The notes: generated from the sequence alone by a model not told the origin. Shown: positions 16,399 to 24,108, counted from the stretch's first letter. The stretch is 48,295 nt of DNA from Eggerthella sp. (GCA_030540085.1 JAUNWY010000011.1:1-48295), one strand, 5' to 3'. Program-made: numbers and translations.

Positions 16399-17175
16399 AT
16401 GATCATAAAGAAGACCCCCCATCAGATTGAGGAAATGGCTGAAGCGGGCCGCTTGTCCGCTAAAGTTTTGCGTGAAGTAGGTGCGCGGGTAAAGCCAGGC
16501 GTGTCTACTGCCGAACTGGACCGCATCGCCGAGATGATTATTCGCATGGAGGGTGGTATCCCTGCTTTCAAGGGATATGGCGGATTCCCTGGTAGCATTT
16601 GCGCATCAGTGAACGACCAGATCGTTCATGGCATCCCCTCCAATTCCGTCATTCTCCAGGAGGGCGATATCCTTTCTATTGATACGGGCGCTATCGTGAA
16701 AGGATGGGTTGGAGACAACGCTTGGACGTATCCGGTTGGCAAGATCTCTCCCGAAAAGAAGCGTCTGCTCGAGGTTACCGAACAGTGCATGTGGGCTGGT
16801 ATCGAGGCCGCTCGCCCCGGCAATCATTTGGGCGATATCGGTCATGCTATCCAAGAGATTGCCGAGCGCGCTGGCTACGGTGTTGTGCGTGAGTATGTGG
16901 GTCATGGCGTGGGTCGCGATATGCATGAAGACCCCAATGTTCCCAACTACGGCCGAAAGCACACTGGTATTAAGCTTGAGCCGGGCATGGTTATCGCCAT
17001 TGAGCCTATGATCAATATCGGTACCTATAAAACTAAGGTTATGAGCGATGGTTGGCTTGTCTGCACACGCGATGGTAAGCCTTCTGCGCATTTCGAGAAG
17101 ACCGTTGCTATTACTGAAGATGGCCCCCGTGTTCTGACCACGGAGCCTGATTACCGTCGCCCAGTGAACAAATAG
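16399..17175 (+). CDS. map: Methionine aminopeptidase, type I
   Basis: A 258-residue enzyme that removes the initiator methionine from nascent proteins. All five metal ligands are visible: Asp95 (SIDTGA), Asp106 (VGDNAWT), His169 (GHGVGRDMHEDP), Glu202 (AIEPM) and Glu233 (HFEKTVAI). Its length matches the E. coli type I enzyme, with no N-terminal zinc-finger extension. The open frame continues 40 codons into the upstream lipoprotein gene, but ATG 16399 follows AAAGGG and begins the normal sequence. It is 55 bases after the lipoprotein stop and ends before a strong terminator. It is not next to secY-adk, the common arrangement. Confidence 0.96.
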   Translation: MIIKKTPHQIEEMAEAGRLSAKVLREVGARVKPGVSTAELDRIAEMIIRMEGGIPAFKGYGGFPGSICASVNDQIVHGIPSNSVILQEGDILSIDTGAIVKGWVGDNAWTYPVGKISPEKKRLLEVTEQCMWAGIEAARPGNHLGDIGHAIQEIAERAGYGVVREYVGHGVGRDMHEDPNVPNYGRKHTGIKLEPGMVIAIEPMINIGTYKTKVMSDGWLVCTRDGKPSAHFEKTVAITEDGPRVLTTEPDYRRPVNK

Positions 17176-17268
17176 CTTCGGCTTGAGGACGAATAGTCCT
17201 CATCGGGCGTTCGCTTGGTCGCCTCTTTTGCATCAACTGACATAGCCTTTGATATTATTCGTTCCCCT

Positions 17269-17297
17269 AAGCGCCTCTATGGAGGCGCTTTTTTTGT
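17269..17297 (+). terminator. Rho-independent terminator after map
   Basis: The 9-bp stem AAGCGCCTC (17269-17277) / GAGGCGCTT (17282-17290) with a TATG loop, followed by TTTTTTG. Confidence 0.9.
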
Positions 17298-17803
17298 TGC
17301 CTGATTGACTGCGGGCTGCGACGGCGAGCATGCTTGAGGTAAAGGGTTCTAGCGTGCAAAGGGTCTTTGCGCGGCGGTTGCCTCGTGCGGGCTTGCTTGC
17401 CAAAATGCCACGGTGTTTCGGCGCTGTTTCCATATCATTGAGCGCTCTGTTAACTGCCAATCTACCTGCGTTTTTAGAATAATATGCGACATACACGCTT
17501 TTGACCTGGTGTTTTGTAAATCTCTCATCAGCTTGATGGGCGTTCATGTTAAGCGTGCGTTTCGAGGCTTTTGACCCTTTGTTAAACAGAGCGCATCGCG
17601 CTTGTCGCGGGCAAAAGCGGTTCTAATATGAGCCTGTCGAGTTCAACGAAGAGCTCGAATGTGTGATTGCCCTCGATGCGAAGCCTCTCTGGAAGGCATT
17701 TTGGCGAGTACGGCAATATGAATGGCTCAACGGCGAGTCTCTGGCAGCTGCGTAAGTAGCTGGCGCAAGAATATCGATCTTACGCAAAAGGAGTGATCGC
17801 CTT
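17298..17803. other. Intergenic region before the ethanolamine permease operon
   Basis: About 505 bases. A stop-to-stop open frame at 17627-17755 on the plus strand reads like coding sequence (for example LECVIALDAKPLWKAFWRV) but has no start or ribosome binding site. It may be a gene remnant. A hairpin at 17749-17786 lies just before the permease ribosome binding site. No tandem ANTAR-type hairpins or clear riboswitch were recognised. Confidence 0.5.
17749..17792 (+). promoter_or_regulatory. Leader hairpin abutting the permease ribosome binding site
   Basis: TGCGTAAG (17749-17756) and CTTACGCA (17779-17786) are an 8-bp perfect inverted repeat with a 22-base loop. The second arm ends where AAAAGGAG begins, 12 bases before the start codon. 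It could control ribosome access to the first gene of the operon or be an operator. Confidence 0.45.
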
Positions 17804-19243
17804 ATGACACCGCCAACAGATGCCGCCGTTTTGGGTGGCATAACCGCAGAATCGAAAGAATACTTTGAAAAGCGTTCCCTTAAGAAGGGCGCCGTAAACT
17901 GGGTACTGCTTATGAGCTTGGGCATTGCCTACGTGATATCCGGTGACTTTTCTGGATGGAACTACGGCATAGGATACGGTGGCTGGTTCGGAATGCTTAT
18001 CGCATTCTTGGTCATGGGAGCCATGTATTTGTTCATGGTGCTGGGTCTGGCTGAAATGTCTTCTGCTATGCCCGCAGCTGGTGCTGGCTATGGCTTTGCC
18101 CGCCGCGCCATGGGCAAGGTAGGTGGCGCGCTGACCGGGTTCGCCATCTTGATTGAGTATACGATTTGCCCCGCCGCTATCTCGACGTTTATTGCTGCGT
18201 ATGTGCATGCGTTGGGCCTGTTCGCCGATATTCCCTCGGTTGCCATCATCGGCTTCTTCTTTATCGTCTTCGTTGGTATCCACCTTATCGGTGTTGGCGA
18301 AGCATTAAAGTTCGTATTTGGCATTACCGCTATTGCTATGATTGCCCTTATCGCTTTCGTCGTTGGTATTGCACCTCACTTCGAAGTGGCAAATCTCTTC
18401 AATATCACCCCTGCTGTAGATGGTGGTACGGCGCTTCTGCCTTTCGGTGCAGCTGGCGTGATCTCTGCTCTCCCATTTGGCATTTGGCTGTTCCTCGCCG
18501 TTGAGGGCGTTCCTCTGGCAGCGGAAGAATCGGCAAACCCAAAGAAGGATATGCCCAAGGGCATTATCGGTGCAATGCTGACCCTCATGGTTACGGGCGC
18601 TTTGGTTCTGTTCCTTACTGCAGGTGGTGCTGGCGCTGAGTTTGCTGGCGCTGCAGCTGCCCCGCTGGTTGACGCATTGAACGAAGTTGGCGAAGGTTCT
18701 CTTGCAACGTTTGTAAACTACGCTGGTCTTGCTGGCCTGGTCGCTTCGTTCTTCTCGACGGTATTCAGCGGCTCCCGCCAAGCATTCGCCCTTTCCCGTG
18801 CTGGCTATTTGCCTAAGTTCCTTTCCGTTACCGGTTCCCGCAAAACCCCGTTTGTTGCCCTGCTTGTTTTGGGCACCATCGCCTTTACCTTGGCTGCCGT
18901 AGTTCAAGACGGCGACATCCTCCTGAACATGGCAGTATTCGCCGCATGCGTTTCCTACGCAATGATGAATCTTTCCCACATCATCTTGCGCAAGAAGGAG
19001 CCAAGCATGGAGCGCGGCTTCAAGGCCCCTGGCGGAATTGCCCTTACCGGTATCTCTTTCGCTCTTTCCCTGGTGGCTATTGTTTCGACCTTCACGGTTG
19101 ATGCCTTTGCTGCAGGCTGCACCCTTGCAGTTCTTGCGGGACTGATGGTGTACTTCTTCGCCTATTCGCGAAAGCATCTGGTGGGCAATGCACCCGAAGA
19201 GGAATTTGCCGCTTTGAAGGCTGCAGAAGCTGAGCTGAGTTAG
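17804..19243 (+). CDS. eat: Ethanolamine permease (APC superfamily)
   Basis: A 479-residue transporter with about 12 hydrophobic segments. The first segments carry the family landmarks: ISGDFSGWNYGIGYGGW, then AEMSSAMPAAGAGYGFARRA and TGFAILIEYTICPAA. These are characteristic of the ethanolamine permease family within the amino acid-polyamine-organocation superfamily. Later segments include AVEGVPLAAEESANPKKDMP and FSGSRQAFALSRAGYLPK. ATG 17804 follows AAAAGGAGTG. It is the first gene of a run of five with short gaps: HAD hydrolase, class-III PLP enzyme, APH-fold kinase and PII-like protein, which fits uptake of ethanolamine or a similar amino alcohol for breakdown by phosphorylation. Specificity is inferred from family. 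Confidence 0.88.
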   Translation: MTPPTDAAVLGGITAESKEYFEKRSLKKGAVNWVLLMSLGIAYVISGDFSGWNYGIGYGGWFGMLIAFLVMGAMYLFMVLGLAEMSSAMPAAGAGYGFARRAMGKVGGALTGFAILIEYTICPAAISTFIAAYVHALGLFADIPSVAIIGFFFIVFVGIHLIGVGEALKFVFGITAIAMIALIAFVVGIAPHFEVANLFNITPAVDGGTALLPFGAAGVISALPFGIWLFLAVEGVPLAAEESANPKKDMPKGIIGAMLTLMVTGALVLFLTAGGAGAEFAGAAAAPLVDALNEVGEGSLATFVNYAGLAGLVASFFSTVFSGSRQAFALSRAGYLPKFLSVTGSRKTPFVALLVLGTIAFTLAAVVQDGDILLNMAVFAACVSYAMMNLSHIILRKKEPSMERGFKAPGGIALTGISFALSLVAIVSTFTVDAFAAGCTLAVLAGLMVYFFAYSRKHLVGNAPEEEFAALKAAEAELS

Positions 19244-19248
19244 ACCGT

Positions 19249-19278
19249 TGCCGCAGGGGCGGTTTGACCCCTGCGGCA
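19249..19278 (+). promoter_or_regulatory. Strong intercistronic hairpin
   Basis: TGCCGCAGGGG (19249-19259) pairs perfectly with CCCCTGCGGCA (19268-19278) over 11 bp with an 8-base loop. It begins six bases after the permease stop. No U-tract follows, so it is more likely to stabilise the 3' end of the permease message or reduce read-through than to terminate fully. Confidence 0.6.
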
Positions 19279-19310
19279 CGTATTCCCTGCTGTGAGGGAA
19301 AGGAGATGCT

Positions 19311-19994
19311 GTGATTGATTCGGTGATTTTCGATTGCGACGGAACGCTGCTTGACTCGATGCCCGCATGGCATGCACTGCAGGAGCGATTTGCCCAAAAG
19401 GCAGGAATTGTCCTCAACCCTATGCAATTGGTTCGTTTGAATGCGAACACTCTTCTCGAAACAGCAGCCTTTTTCCATCGGGAATGCGGTTTGGGCGGTT
19501 CGGTCGAAGAGGTTCTGGATGATGCCCACCAGATCCTTCTTGGCGAATATCGCGACAACGTTCTGGCCCGAAACGGCGCGGTGGAACTTGTCCGCCGGCT
19601 GAGCGACGACGGAGTGAAGCTTGCGGTTGCCTCGTCAAGCCCTGTTGACTTCCTTCAAGCGGGCTTGGAGAGGGCGGGCATATTCGACCTGTTCGATGTG
19701 GTTGCCTCTGCGGAAGACGAGGGCAGGACGAAGAGCGACCCCCAGTTCAGCGCAAGCGTCGCTTTCAGGCTTGGCGCAAATCCCGCCAACAGCTGGTGCG
19801 TTGACGATTCGGCGTATGCATTGGGCGCAATGGCGCAGGCGGGTTTTATGACTTTGGGCATTTACGACTCCGATAACGCAGGCACGAAAGAAGATCTGCG
19901 TGAAGCAGCCGATAGCTTCATAAACGGTTTCGAAGAATTGGATTACGAGTGCTTTGTGCGCGGTTGGAAAAGAGAGAGCGTTGCCATCCGTTAA
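19311..19994 (+). CDS. HAD-superfamily hydrolase (beta-phosphoglucomutase/phosphatase-like)
   Basis: A 227-residue HAD hydrolase with motif I FDCDGTLLDS (nucleophile Asp8, Asp10), motif II in LAVASSSP, motif III Lys in RTKSDPQ, and motif IV in CVDDSAYALGA. A helical cap (about 15-85) places it in the beta-phosphoglucomutase/phosphatase subgroup. The start is GTG 19311, with AAAGGAG seven bases upstream. It lies between the ethanolamine permease and the phospho-lyase-like enzyme, so it may act on a phosphorylated intermediate or side product of the pathway, but its substrate cannot be deduced. Confidence 0.85.
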   Translation: MIDSVIFDCDGTLLDSMPAWHALQERFAQKAGIVLNPMQLVRLNANTLLETAAFFHRECGLGGSVEEVLDDAHQILLGEYRDNVLARNGAVELVRRLSDDGVKLAVASSSPVDFLQAGLERAGIFDLFDVVASAEDEGRTKSDPQFSASVAFRLGANPANSWCVDDSAYALGAMAQAGFMTLGIYDSDNAGTKEDLREAADSFINGFEELDYECFVRGWKRESVAIR

Positions 19995-20051
19995 GGGAGG
20001 CAAGTGGAAGAGCCAGCACAGGGCTGAATCGACTTAAGTGAGAGGAAGAAA

Positions 20052-21395
20052 ATGGGTTGCAAGAGTGAAGACGTTGGCATCCTTGAATCTAATAGCTTCA
20101 ACGTTGCCAATATTGATTCTTTGGAAGGCGATTTGAAGAGCCTGGTTGAACGCCGAGCGGTGTTGGGCCCTTGTTATCGCCTGTTTTACCAGAAGCCATT
20201 GCATTTGGTGCGCGGCAAGGGAACGCGCCTGTTCGATGCCGATGGCACCGAATACCTTGATATGTACAACAACATTCCCTCGATGGGCCATAGCAATCCG
20301 GCAATCACCGAAGCAGTTACTAGTCAGTTGCAGCTGCTGAATACGCATACTCGTTATGTGCATGAGAATATCCTGGACTATGCCGAGGACTTGCTTTCAA
20401 CCATGCCCGAGGAAATCGATCGCGTGATGTTTATGTGCTCGGGCTCGGAGGCCAATGACCTGGCGGTACGCTGCGCTCAGCTTTATACAGGCGGTGAGGG
20501 AATCATCGTTACCGGCGAAGCGTACCACGGCAATACGGCTTTGATCTCGGGTCTTTCCCCGTCGATCGGTAAAAGCGTTGCCATGAGTCGAACCATGCGC
20601 ATGATTCCTTCCCCTGACACGTTCAGGTTGGAAACCGACGATTTGGGTGCATGGATGTGCGAGCAGATTTCCATCCAGATTCAGGACATGCGTCGCCACG
20701 GCATCAAGTTTGCTGGCGTGTTGTTCGATGGCATCTTTTCCTCCGACGGTGTTATTCCCGGTACGCCAGGCTTCTTGAAGCCAGTGCTTGACCTGGTTCA
20801 CAAAGAAGGCGGTGTATACATTGCCGATGAAGTGCAGCCGGGGTTCTGCCGTACCGGCGATGCCTTCTGGGGTTTTGCGCGTCATGATATTGTTCCCGAT
20901 ATCGTAACCATGGGTAAGCCCATGGCGAATGGCATTCCTTGCTCTGCCATGGCCATAAAGAGCGAGGTTCTCGATGCGTTTGCGCAGGACAATCCCTATT
21001 TCAATACGTTTGCTGGAAATCCTGTTTCCATGGCTGCGGCTCAGGCGGTTCTTAACTATATCCGAGAAAACGACATCTTGGAGCATACCCGCATCATGGG
21101 TGAAAAGCTTCGCGCTGCTGTGAACGATATCGCAACGCGCCATCCTCAGCTTGCCGATGTGCGTGGTGCCGGCTTGTTCACCGGCGTAGAGGTGGTCCAC
21201 CCAGGCACAAAGGAAGCCGATCGACCTTTCGCCGTTTCCCTTATCGAAAAGCTGCGTGAAAACCATGTGCTTATTTCCCTGTGCGGTCCTTACGGCAACG
21301 TGCTGAAGGTCCGTCCGCCGCTGGTGTTTGACGACTCCGATCTCGATATGTTCGCAAACGCTCTGGAAGCCTCGCTTTCTCAGCTTGAGGCTTAG
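20052..21395 (+). CDS. Class-III PLP enzyme, probable ethanolamine-phosphate phospho-lyase
   Basis: A 447-residue fold-type I, class-III aminotransferase homologue. The PLP lysine is Lys289 in PDIVTMGKPMANGIP, with Asp259 in YIADEVQPGF and the phosphate site CSGSEAND (129-136). The segments YLDMYNNIPSMGHSNP and NTHTRYVHE, the PDIVTMGKP signature and the C-terminal YGNVLKVRPPL closely recall ethanolamine-phosphate phospho-lyase (ETNPPL) and hydroxylysine-phosphate lyase rather than ordinary transaminases. Such enzymes split phosphoethanolamine into acetaldehyde, ammonia and phosphate. ATG 20052 follows GAGAGGAAG. Its neighbours, an ethanolamine permease and an APH-fold kinase, supply exactly the preceding steps. 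A plain aminotransferase remains possible. Confidence 0.8.
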   Translation: MGCKSEDVGILESNSFNVANIDSLEGDLKSLVERRAVLGPCYRLFYQKPLHLVRGKGTRLFDADGTEYLDMYNNIPSMGHSNPAITEAVTSQLQLLNTHTRYVHENILDYAEDLLSTMPEEIDRVMFMCSGSEANDLAVRCAQLYTGGEGIIVTGEAYHGNTALISGLSPSIGKSVAMSRTMRMIPSPDTFRLETDDLGAWMCEQISIQIQDMRRHGIKFAGVLFDGIFSSDGVIPGTPGFLKPVLDLVHKEGGVYIADEVQPGFCRTGDAFWGFARHDIVPDIVTMGKPMANGIPCSAMAIKSEVLDAFAQDNPYFNTFAGNPVSMAAAQAVLNYIRENDILEHTRIMGEKLRAAVNDIATRHPQLADVRGAGLFTGVEVVHPGTKEADRPFAVSLIEKLRENHVLISLCGPYGNVLKVRPPLVFDDSDLDMFANALEASLSQLEA

Positions 21396-21444
21396 TGCAT
21401 GATGTCTGCCCTGTTTTGGTGGGCGAATTGGAAAGGATGCCCTC

Positions 21445-22440
21445 ATGGCTAATAATTTTGAGAACCCTGAAGTATTTATGGAAGTGGCAAAAGCCGCAGC
21501 TGAACACTATGCCGATTCATGTGCGGTGAAGCTCCTTGCGTTTTCCGAGAATGCTACGTATTTGGTGTACGACCCCGCAACCGATGAAAAGCTGTTTGTG
21601 CTACGTGTGGGACGCCCTGGCTATCATACGCGCGAAGAATACGAAAGCGAGATAAGCTGGCTTCGCCAGATCAACGACTATACACCGCTTAAGGTTGCCA
21701 ATCCCATTCCCGCAACCGATGGGTCCTATATCCAGGAGATTGAGAAGGACGGGGTAACGTACTTCTGCGTAGCGACTGAGTTTTTGACGGGCGAAACACT
21801 GGAGCATGATAACTCTCCAGAAGCGGCTCCTGCCCATTTCCGAACGCTGGGAGAAACGACGGCCTACCTGCATCGCCAAACCGAGATTTGGAATGGCACC
21901 AAGGACATCAAGCGCTTTCACTGGGACTACGAGAACATGATTGGCGAAAATGCTGTTTGGGGCAATTGGCGTGATTACCCCGATCTGTATCCAGAGGCGG
22001 AAGCGAAGATCGAACGCTGCTGCCAGATCATCAAAGCGCGATTGGATCGCTATGGCAAAACCGACCTGAATTATGGCGTAATCCATGCTGACTTGCGCGA
22101 TACCAACATCCTGGTTGATGGTGATGTGATCAAGGTTATCGACTTTGACGATTTCGGTTTCGGCTGGCATCTGCATGATCTGGCAGGTGCGCTGACTTTC
22201 ATCGAGGATAGGGAAGATGTTCCTGATTTGGTGAATGCTTGGCTTGATGGATATCGCAAGGTTCTTCCCTTTACTGATACCGATTTCGTGGAAATCGACA
22301 CGTTCATTTTGCAGCGCCGTATCCAGATGATGGCTTGGATGGGAAGCCATCAGGATTCCACCCCTGTTCAGGGATATATGCAGGGGTATATGGAAGGCAC
22401 CATGAATTTGGTAGAGCGCTACCTGCGTCTATTTGGTTAA
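21445..22440 (+). CDS. APH-fold kinase, probable ethanolamine/amino-alcohol kinase
   Basis: A 331-residue small-molecule kinase of the aminoglycoside phosphotransferase/choline kinase clan. The catalytic loop is IHADLRDTN (His214, Asp216, Asn221), and the metal-binding motif is VIDFDD (Asp233) followed by GFGWHLHDLAGAL. The N-lobe includes LVYDPATDEKLFVLRVGRP. Relatives phosphorylate homoserine, choline, ethanolamine or hydroxylysine. It starts 49 bases after the phospho-lyase-like gene with AAAGGA before ATG 21445. With that gene and an ethanolamine permease, phosphorylation of ethanolamine, or of 1-amino-2-propanol, is the simplest role. 5-hydroxylysine is an alternative because the human hydroxylysine kinase/lyase pair belongs to the same two families. 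Confidence 0.82.
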   Translation: MANNFENPEVFMEVAKAAAEHYADSCAVKLLAFSENATYLVYDPATDEKLFVLRVGRPGYHTREEYESEISWLRQINDYTPLKVANPIPATDGSYIQEIEKDGVTYFCVATEFLTGETLEHDNSPEAAPAHFRTLGETTAYLHRQTEIWNGTKDIKRFHWDYENMIGENAVWGNWRDYPDLYPEAEAKIERCCQIIKARLDRYGKTDLNYGVIHADLRDTNILVDGDVIKVIDFDDFGFGWHLHDLAGALTFIEDREDVPDLVNAWLDGYRKVLPFTDTDFVEIDTFILQRRIQMMAWMGSHQDSTPVQGYMQGYMEGTMNLVERYLRLFG

Positions 22441-22555
22441 AACGCAGTCTACTTGGCTGGATTGACTTCTGCCGTCTTTCAGCACCGAGGATATCCTCCG
22501 AAGGCTCTACCGCCTTGCGGCTTACCAATTTATGTGAACGAAAGAGAGAACACTT

Positions 22556-22897
22556 ATGAAGGAAATAGAGATCATCATCAACGGCGACAAACTTGAGCGA
22601 GTAAAGCGCATCCTGTCCGCCTTCAGCAAGAACGGCATTTTCGTGAGCCAGGGTTTTGGCTATGGCCATCAGCAAGGCTACCATCAGGTGTACACGCGTG
22701 ATGACAACCGTGGCGTGAACATGCTCCCCAAGGTTTCGGTCCGCACTGTAGTAGCGGATGACTTGGTTGACCCGATTGTGAACGAGATGGTTTCGAGCAT
22801 GGGCAACGCAACCTTTGGAGATGGCAAGATCTTCATAAAAGACGTTGCCGAGGCAATTCGCGTGCGAACCGGCGAGGTGGGTGACGCGGCTCTGTAG
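22556..22897 (+). CDS. PII-like nitrogen-signalling protein lacking Tyr51
   Basis: A 113-residue PII family protein. The core is clear: KEIEIIINGDKLERVKRIL, LPKVSVRTVVADD, FGDGKIFIKDV and the ending IRVRTGE. The T-loop (about 37-57) is one residue longer than in GlnB/GlnK. Tyr46 is kept, but residue 51 is Asn, so the usual uridylylation or adenylylation site is absent. It should still bind ATP/ADP and perhaps 2-oxoglutarate. ATG 22556 follows GAAAGAGAG. It is the last gene before a terminator. No amtB or glnD is next to it, which is unusual. Its place suggests it ties the ammonia-releasing pathway to nitrogen status, perhaps by acting on the permease or an enzyme. Confidence 0.88.
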   Translation: MKEIEIIINGDKLERVKRILSAFSKNGIFVSQGFGYGHQQGYHQVYTRDDNRGVNMLPKVSVRTVVADDLVDPIVNEMVSSMGNATFGDGKIFIKDVAEAIRVRTGEVGDAAL

Positions 22898-22932
22898 CGG
22901 AGAGTCCGACGGTCTAAGCCCTAAATGCTACG

Positions 22933-22980
22933 AAGCGGCTCTGCTTGCCTGGTTTTAGGAGGGCAGAGCCGCTTTTGTGT
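22933..22980 (+). terminator. Rho-independent terminator of the ethanolamine operon
   Basis: The 12-bp stem AAGCGGCTCTGC (22933-22944) / GCAGAGCCGCTT (22963-22974), followed by TTGTGTTG. It ends the five-gene run that starts with the permease. Confidence 0.88.
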
Positions 22981-23325
22981 TGGGAGACTTGCAGGGAAAA
23001 CGAACGTGATAGCAGCGCGCTCGGTGGTTTTGTACTCGGGTCGTTCCTGCAGTTTCGTCAACCCAAATCTTCGATAGGATGCGGAATTCGGGTAAGCTTG
23101 CGCAAGTCCTGTCGGGCCGCGACAACCCTTATGGGTTCCATCGGCGGCCTTCTCCTGTGTGCACGGGTATCCATCGGTGTGGAAGCCGATTGCGCGGTTC
23201 GTTCGGTCTTGCGGATCATTCGGCTTTGCAAGGCTCGAGCCTTATGGGTCGCGCCACGGGCGATGATGCGGAGGTATTGCAGACTTTGCGCGGTGTCACG
23301 CAAGAGTCGCAAACCACAAAAGGCG
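22981..23325. other. Region without a recognisable gene
   Basis: About 345 bases between the operon terminator and the stop of a convergent membrane-protein gene. Several open frames cross it on both strands, but none has a good ribosome binding site or familiar content. No RNA gene or repeat was recognised. Confidence 0.45.
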
Positions 23326-23643
23326 TTAGGCCGCAGACCTACGCAAAGAATTGAGCAGGGTGCCTTTTGGGTCTTTGATAAGCAGATAAATCGCCCACGT
23401 GACAAGACCCGCAACAACGACCACGCCACCCAAGATGGCATCGTCGAGCATGGCGGCAGTGTCGGCGATTTCGATGAACGCTTCACCTTCAGCGAGGCAT
23501 GCGATGCCGTCGACGATCCACATGAGCCCCGCACCCCAATACATAAGGGCGAGCACCCCGATTTTCATGGTGCTTTTTGGACCAGCAGCATACCACGCGA
23601 TGGTGGCGATGGCGGCGGCGAGCAAGGTAATGACGAGTGTCAT
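23326..23643 (-). CDS. Small membrane protein, conserved-looking, function unknown
   Basis: A 105-residue protein with three or four hydrophobic segments (about 3-20, 27-45, 65-90) and a short basic tail. The stretch LALMYWGAGLMWIVDGI and the acidic EGEAFIEIADTA recall a small integral membrane protein found next to the following family in various anaerobes. I know no function for it. ATG 23643 begins immediately after the stop codon of the upstream gene, whose last codons supply the ribosome binding site AAAGGAGG, so translation is coupled. The two products probably form one membrane complex. Confidence 0.75.
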   Translation of the reverse strand: MTLVITLLAAAIATIAWYAAGPKSTMKIGVLALMYWGAGLMWIVDGIACLAEGEAFIEIADTAAMLDDAILGGVVVVAGLVTWAIYLLIKDPKGTLLNSLRRSAA

Positions 23644-24054
23644 CTAGGCCTCCTTTGCTGCGGTGACGGGTTTTGCTTTCGCGGCCGTATCGGCAACGAA
23701 AATCGCGATGAACCACACGAGTGTGACCAGAAGGGCCATGCCAACGCCGATGGTCGCCATCTCATGAAGCATGACGGGGATCTCCGAAGGGTCGTTCATG
23801 GCGGTGAGGAAAGGCGGGAAAGGGACGACTTCGCCGTGCCACATGTGCTCTATACAAAGCAGAATTACGCCGCCCCATAGCATGTTGAGCAGCCATCCAA
23901 TTTTGCGGGTCCAGCAGATGCCGCTTTCGGCGGGGTCGGTGAGCTGGTTCCCGTGTTCGTCGACGATGCCCTGCTCCATTTCCTTCTTCTTGACCACTGC
24001 GCGAACTGCGGTGCCGATGATGGCTTCGCCGCCACCAACGAGAAAACACGCCAT
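23644..24054 (-). CDS. Membrane protein, function unknown, coupled to the next gene
   Basis: A 136-residue protein starting MACFLVGGGEAIIGTAV. It has a charged loop (about 25-50), a second hydrophobic segment with the pattern WLLNMLWGGVILLCIEHMWHGEVVP (about 55-78, broken here for description) and a third at about 100-125. Histidines in the EHMWHG part could bind metal or heme, but this is speculation. ATG 24054 is favoured over an upstream start because GGAGG lies six bases before it. It leads a two-gene minus-strand operon with a dyad-rich promoter region (24076-24108). I recognise a widespread uncharacterised family in anaerobes but no role. Confidence 0.75.
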   Translation of the reverse strand: MACFLVGGGEAIIGTAVRAVVKKKEMEQGIVDEHGNQLTDPAESGICWTRKIGWLLNMLWGGVILLCIEHMWHGEVVPFPPFLTAMNDPSEIPVMLHEMATIGVGMALLVTLVWFIAIFVADTAAKAKPVTAAKEA

Positions 24055-24075
24055 TTGAAACCTCCAAACTTCTAT

Positions 24076-24108
24076 GGATATAGTGTTACGAAACAATATC
24101 CCGTAACA
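24076..24108. promoter_or_regulatory. Nested dyads upstream of the membrane-protein pair
   Basis: TGTTACG (24084-24090) and CGTAACA (24102-24108) form a perfect 7-bp inverted repeat with an 11-base spacer. An overlapping imperfect dyad, GGATATAGTGTT against AAACAATATCC, spans 24076-24101. The site lies 20-55 bases before the ATG on the minus strand, where a repressor or activator would bind. Confidence 0.45.

Noticed and set aside
17298..17803. Searched for ANTAR-type paired hairpins before the permease.
   Set aside because: Only one clear hairpin (17749-17786) was found and no paired loops with the expected motif beside a terminator, so direct control by the ANTAR protein is not claimed.
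22487..22498. A perfect 12-base palindrome, GAGGATATCCTC, between the kinase and PII-like genes.
   Set aside because: It is short, within a transcribed gap, and has no conserved partner in the window, so no function is claimed.
17804..22897. Possible classical eut system.
   Set aside because: No ethanolamine ammonia-lyase, reactivase or microcompartment shell gene is present, so the phosphorylation route is preferred.
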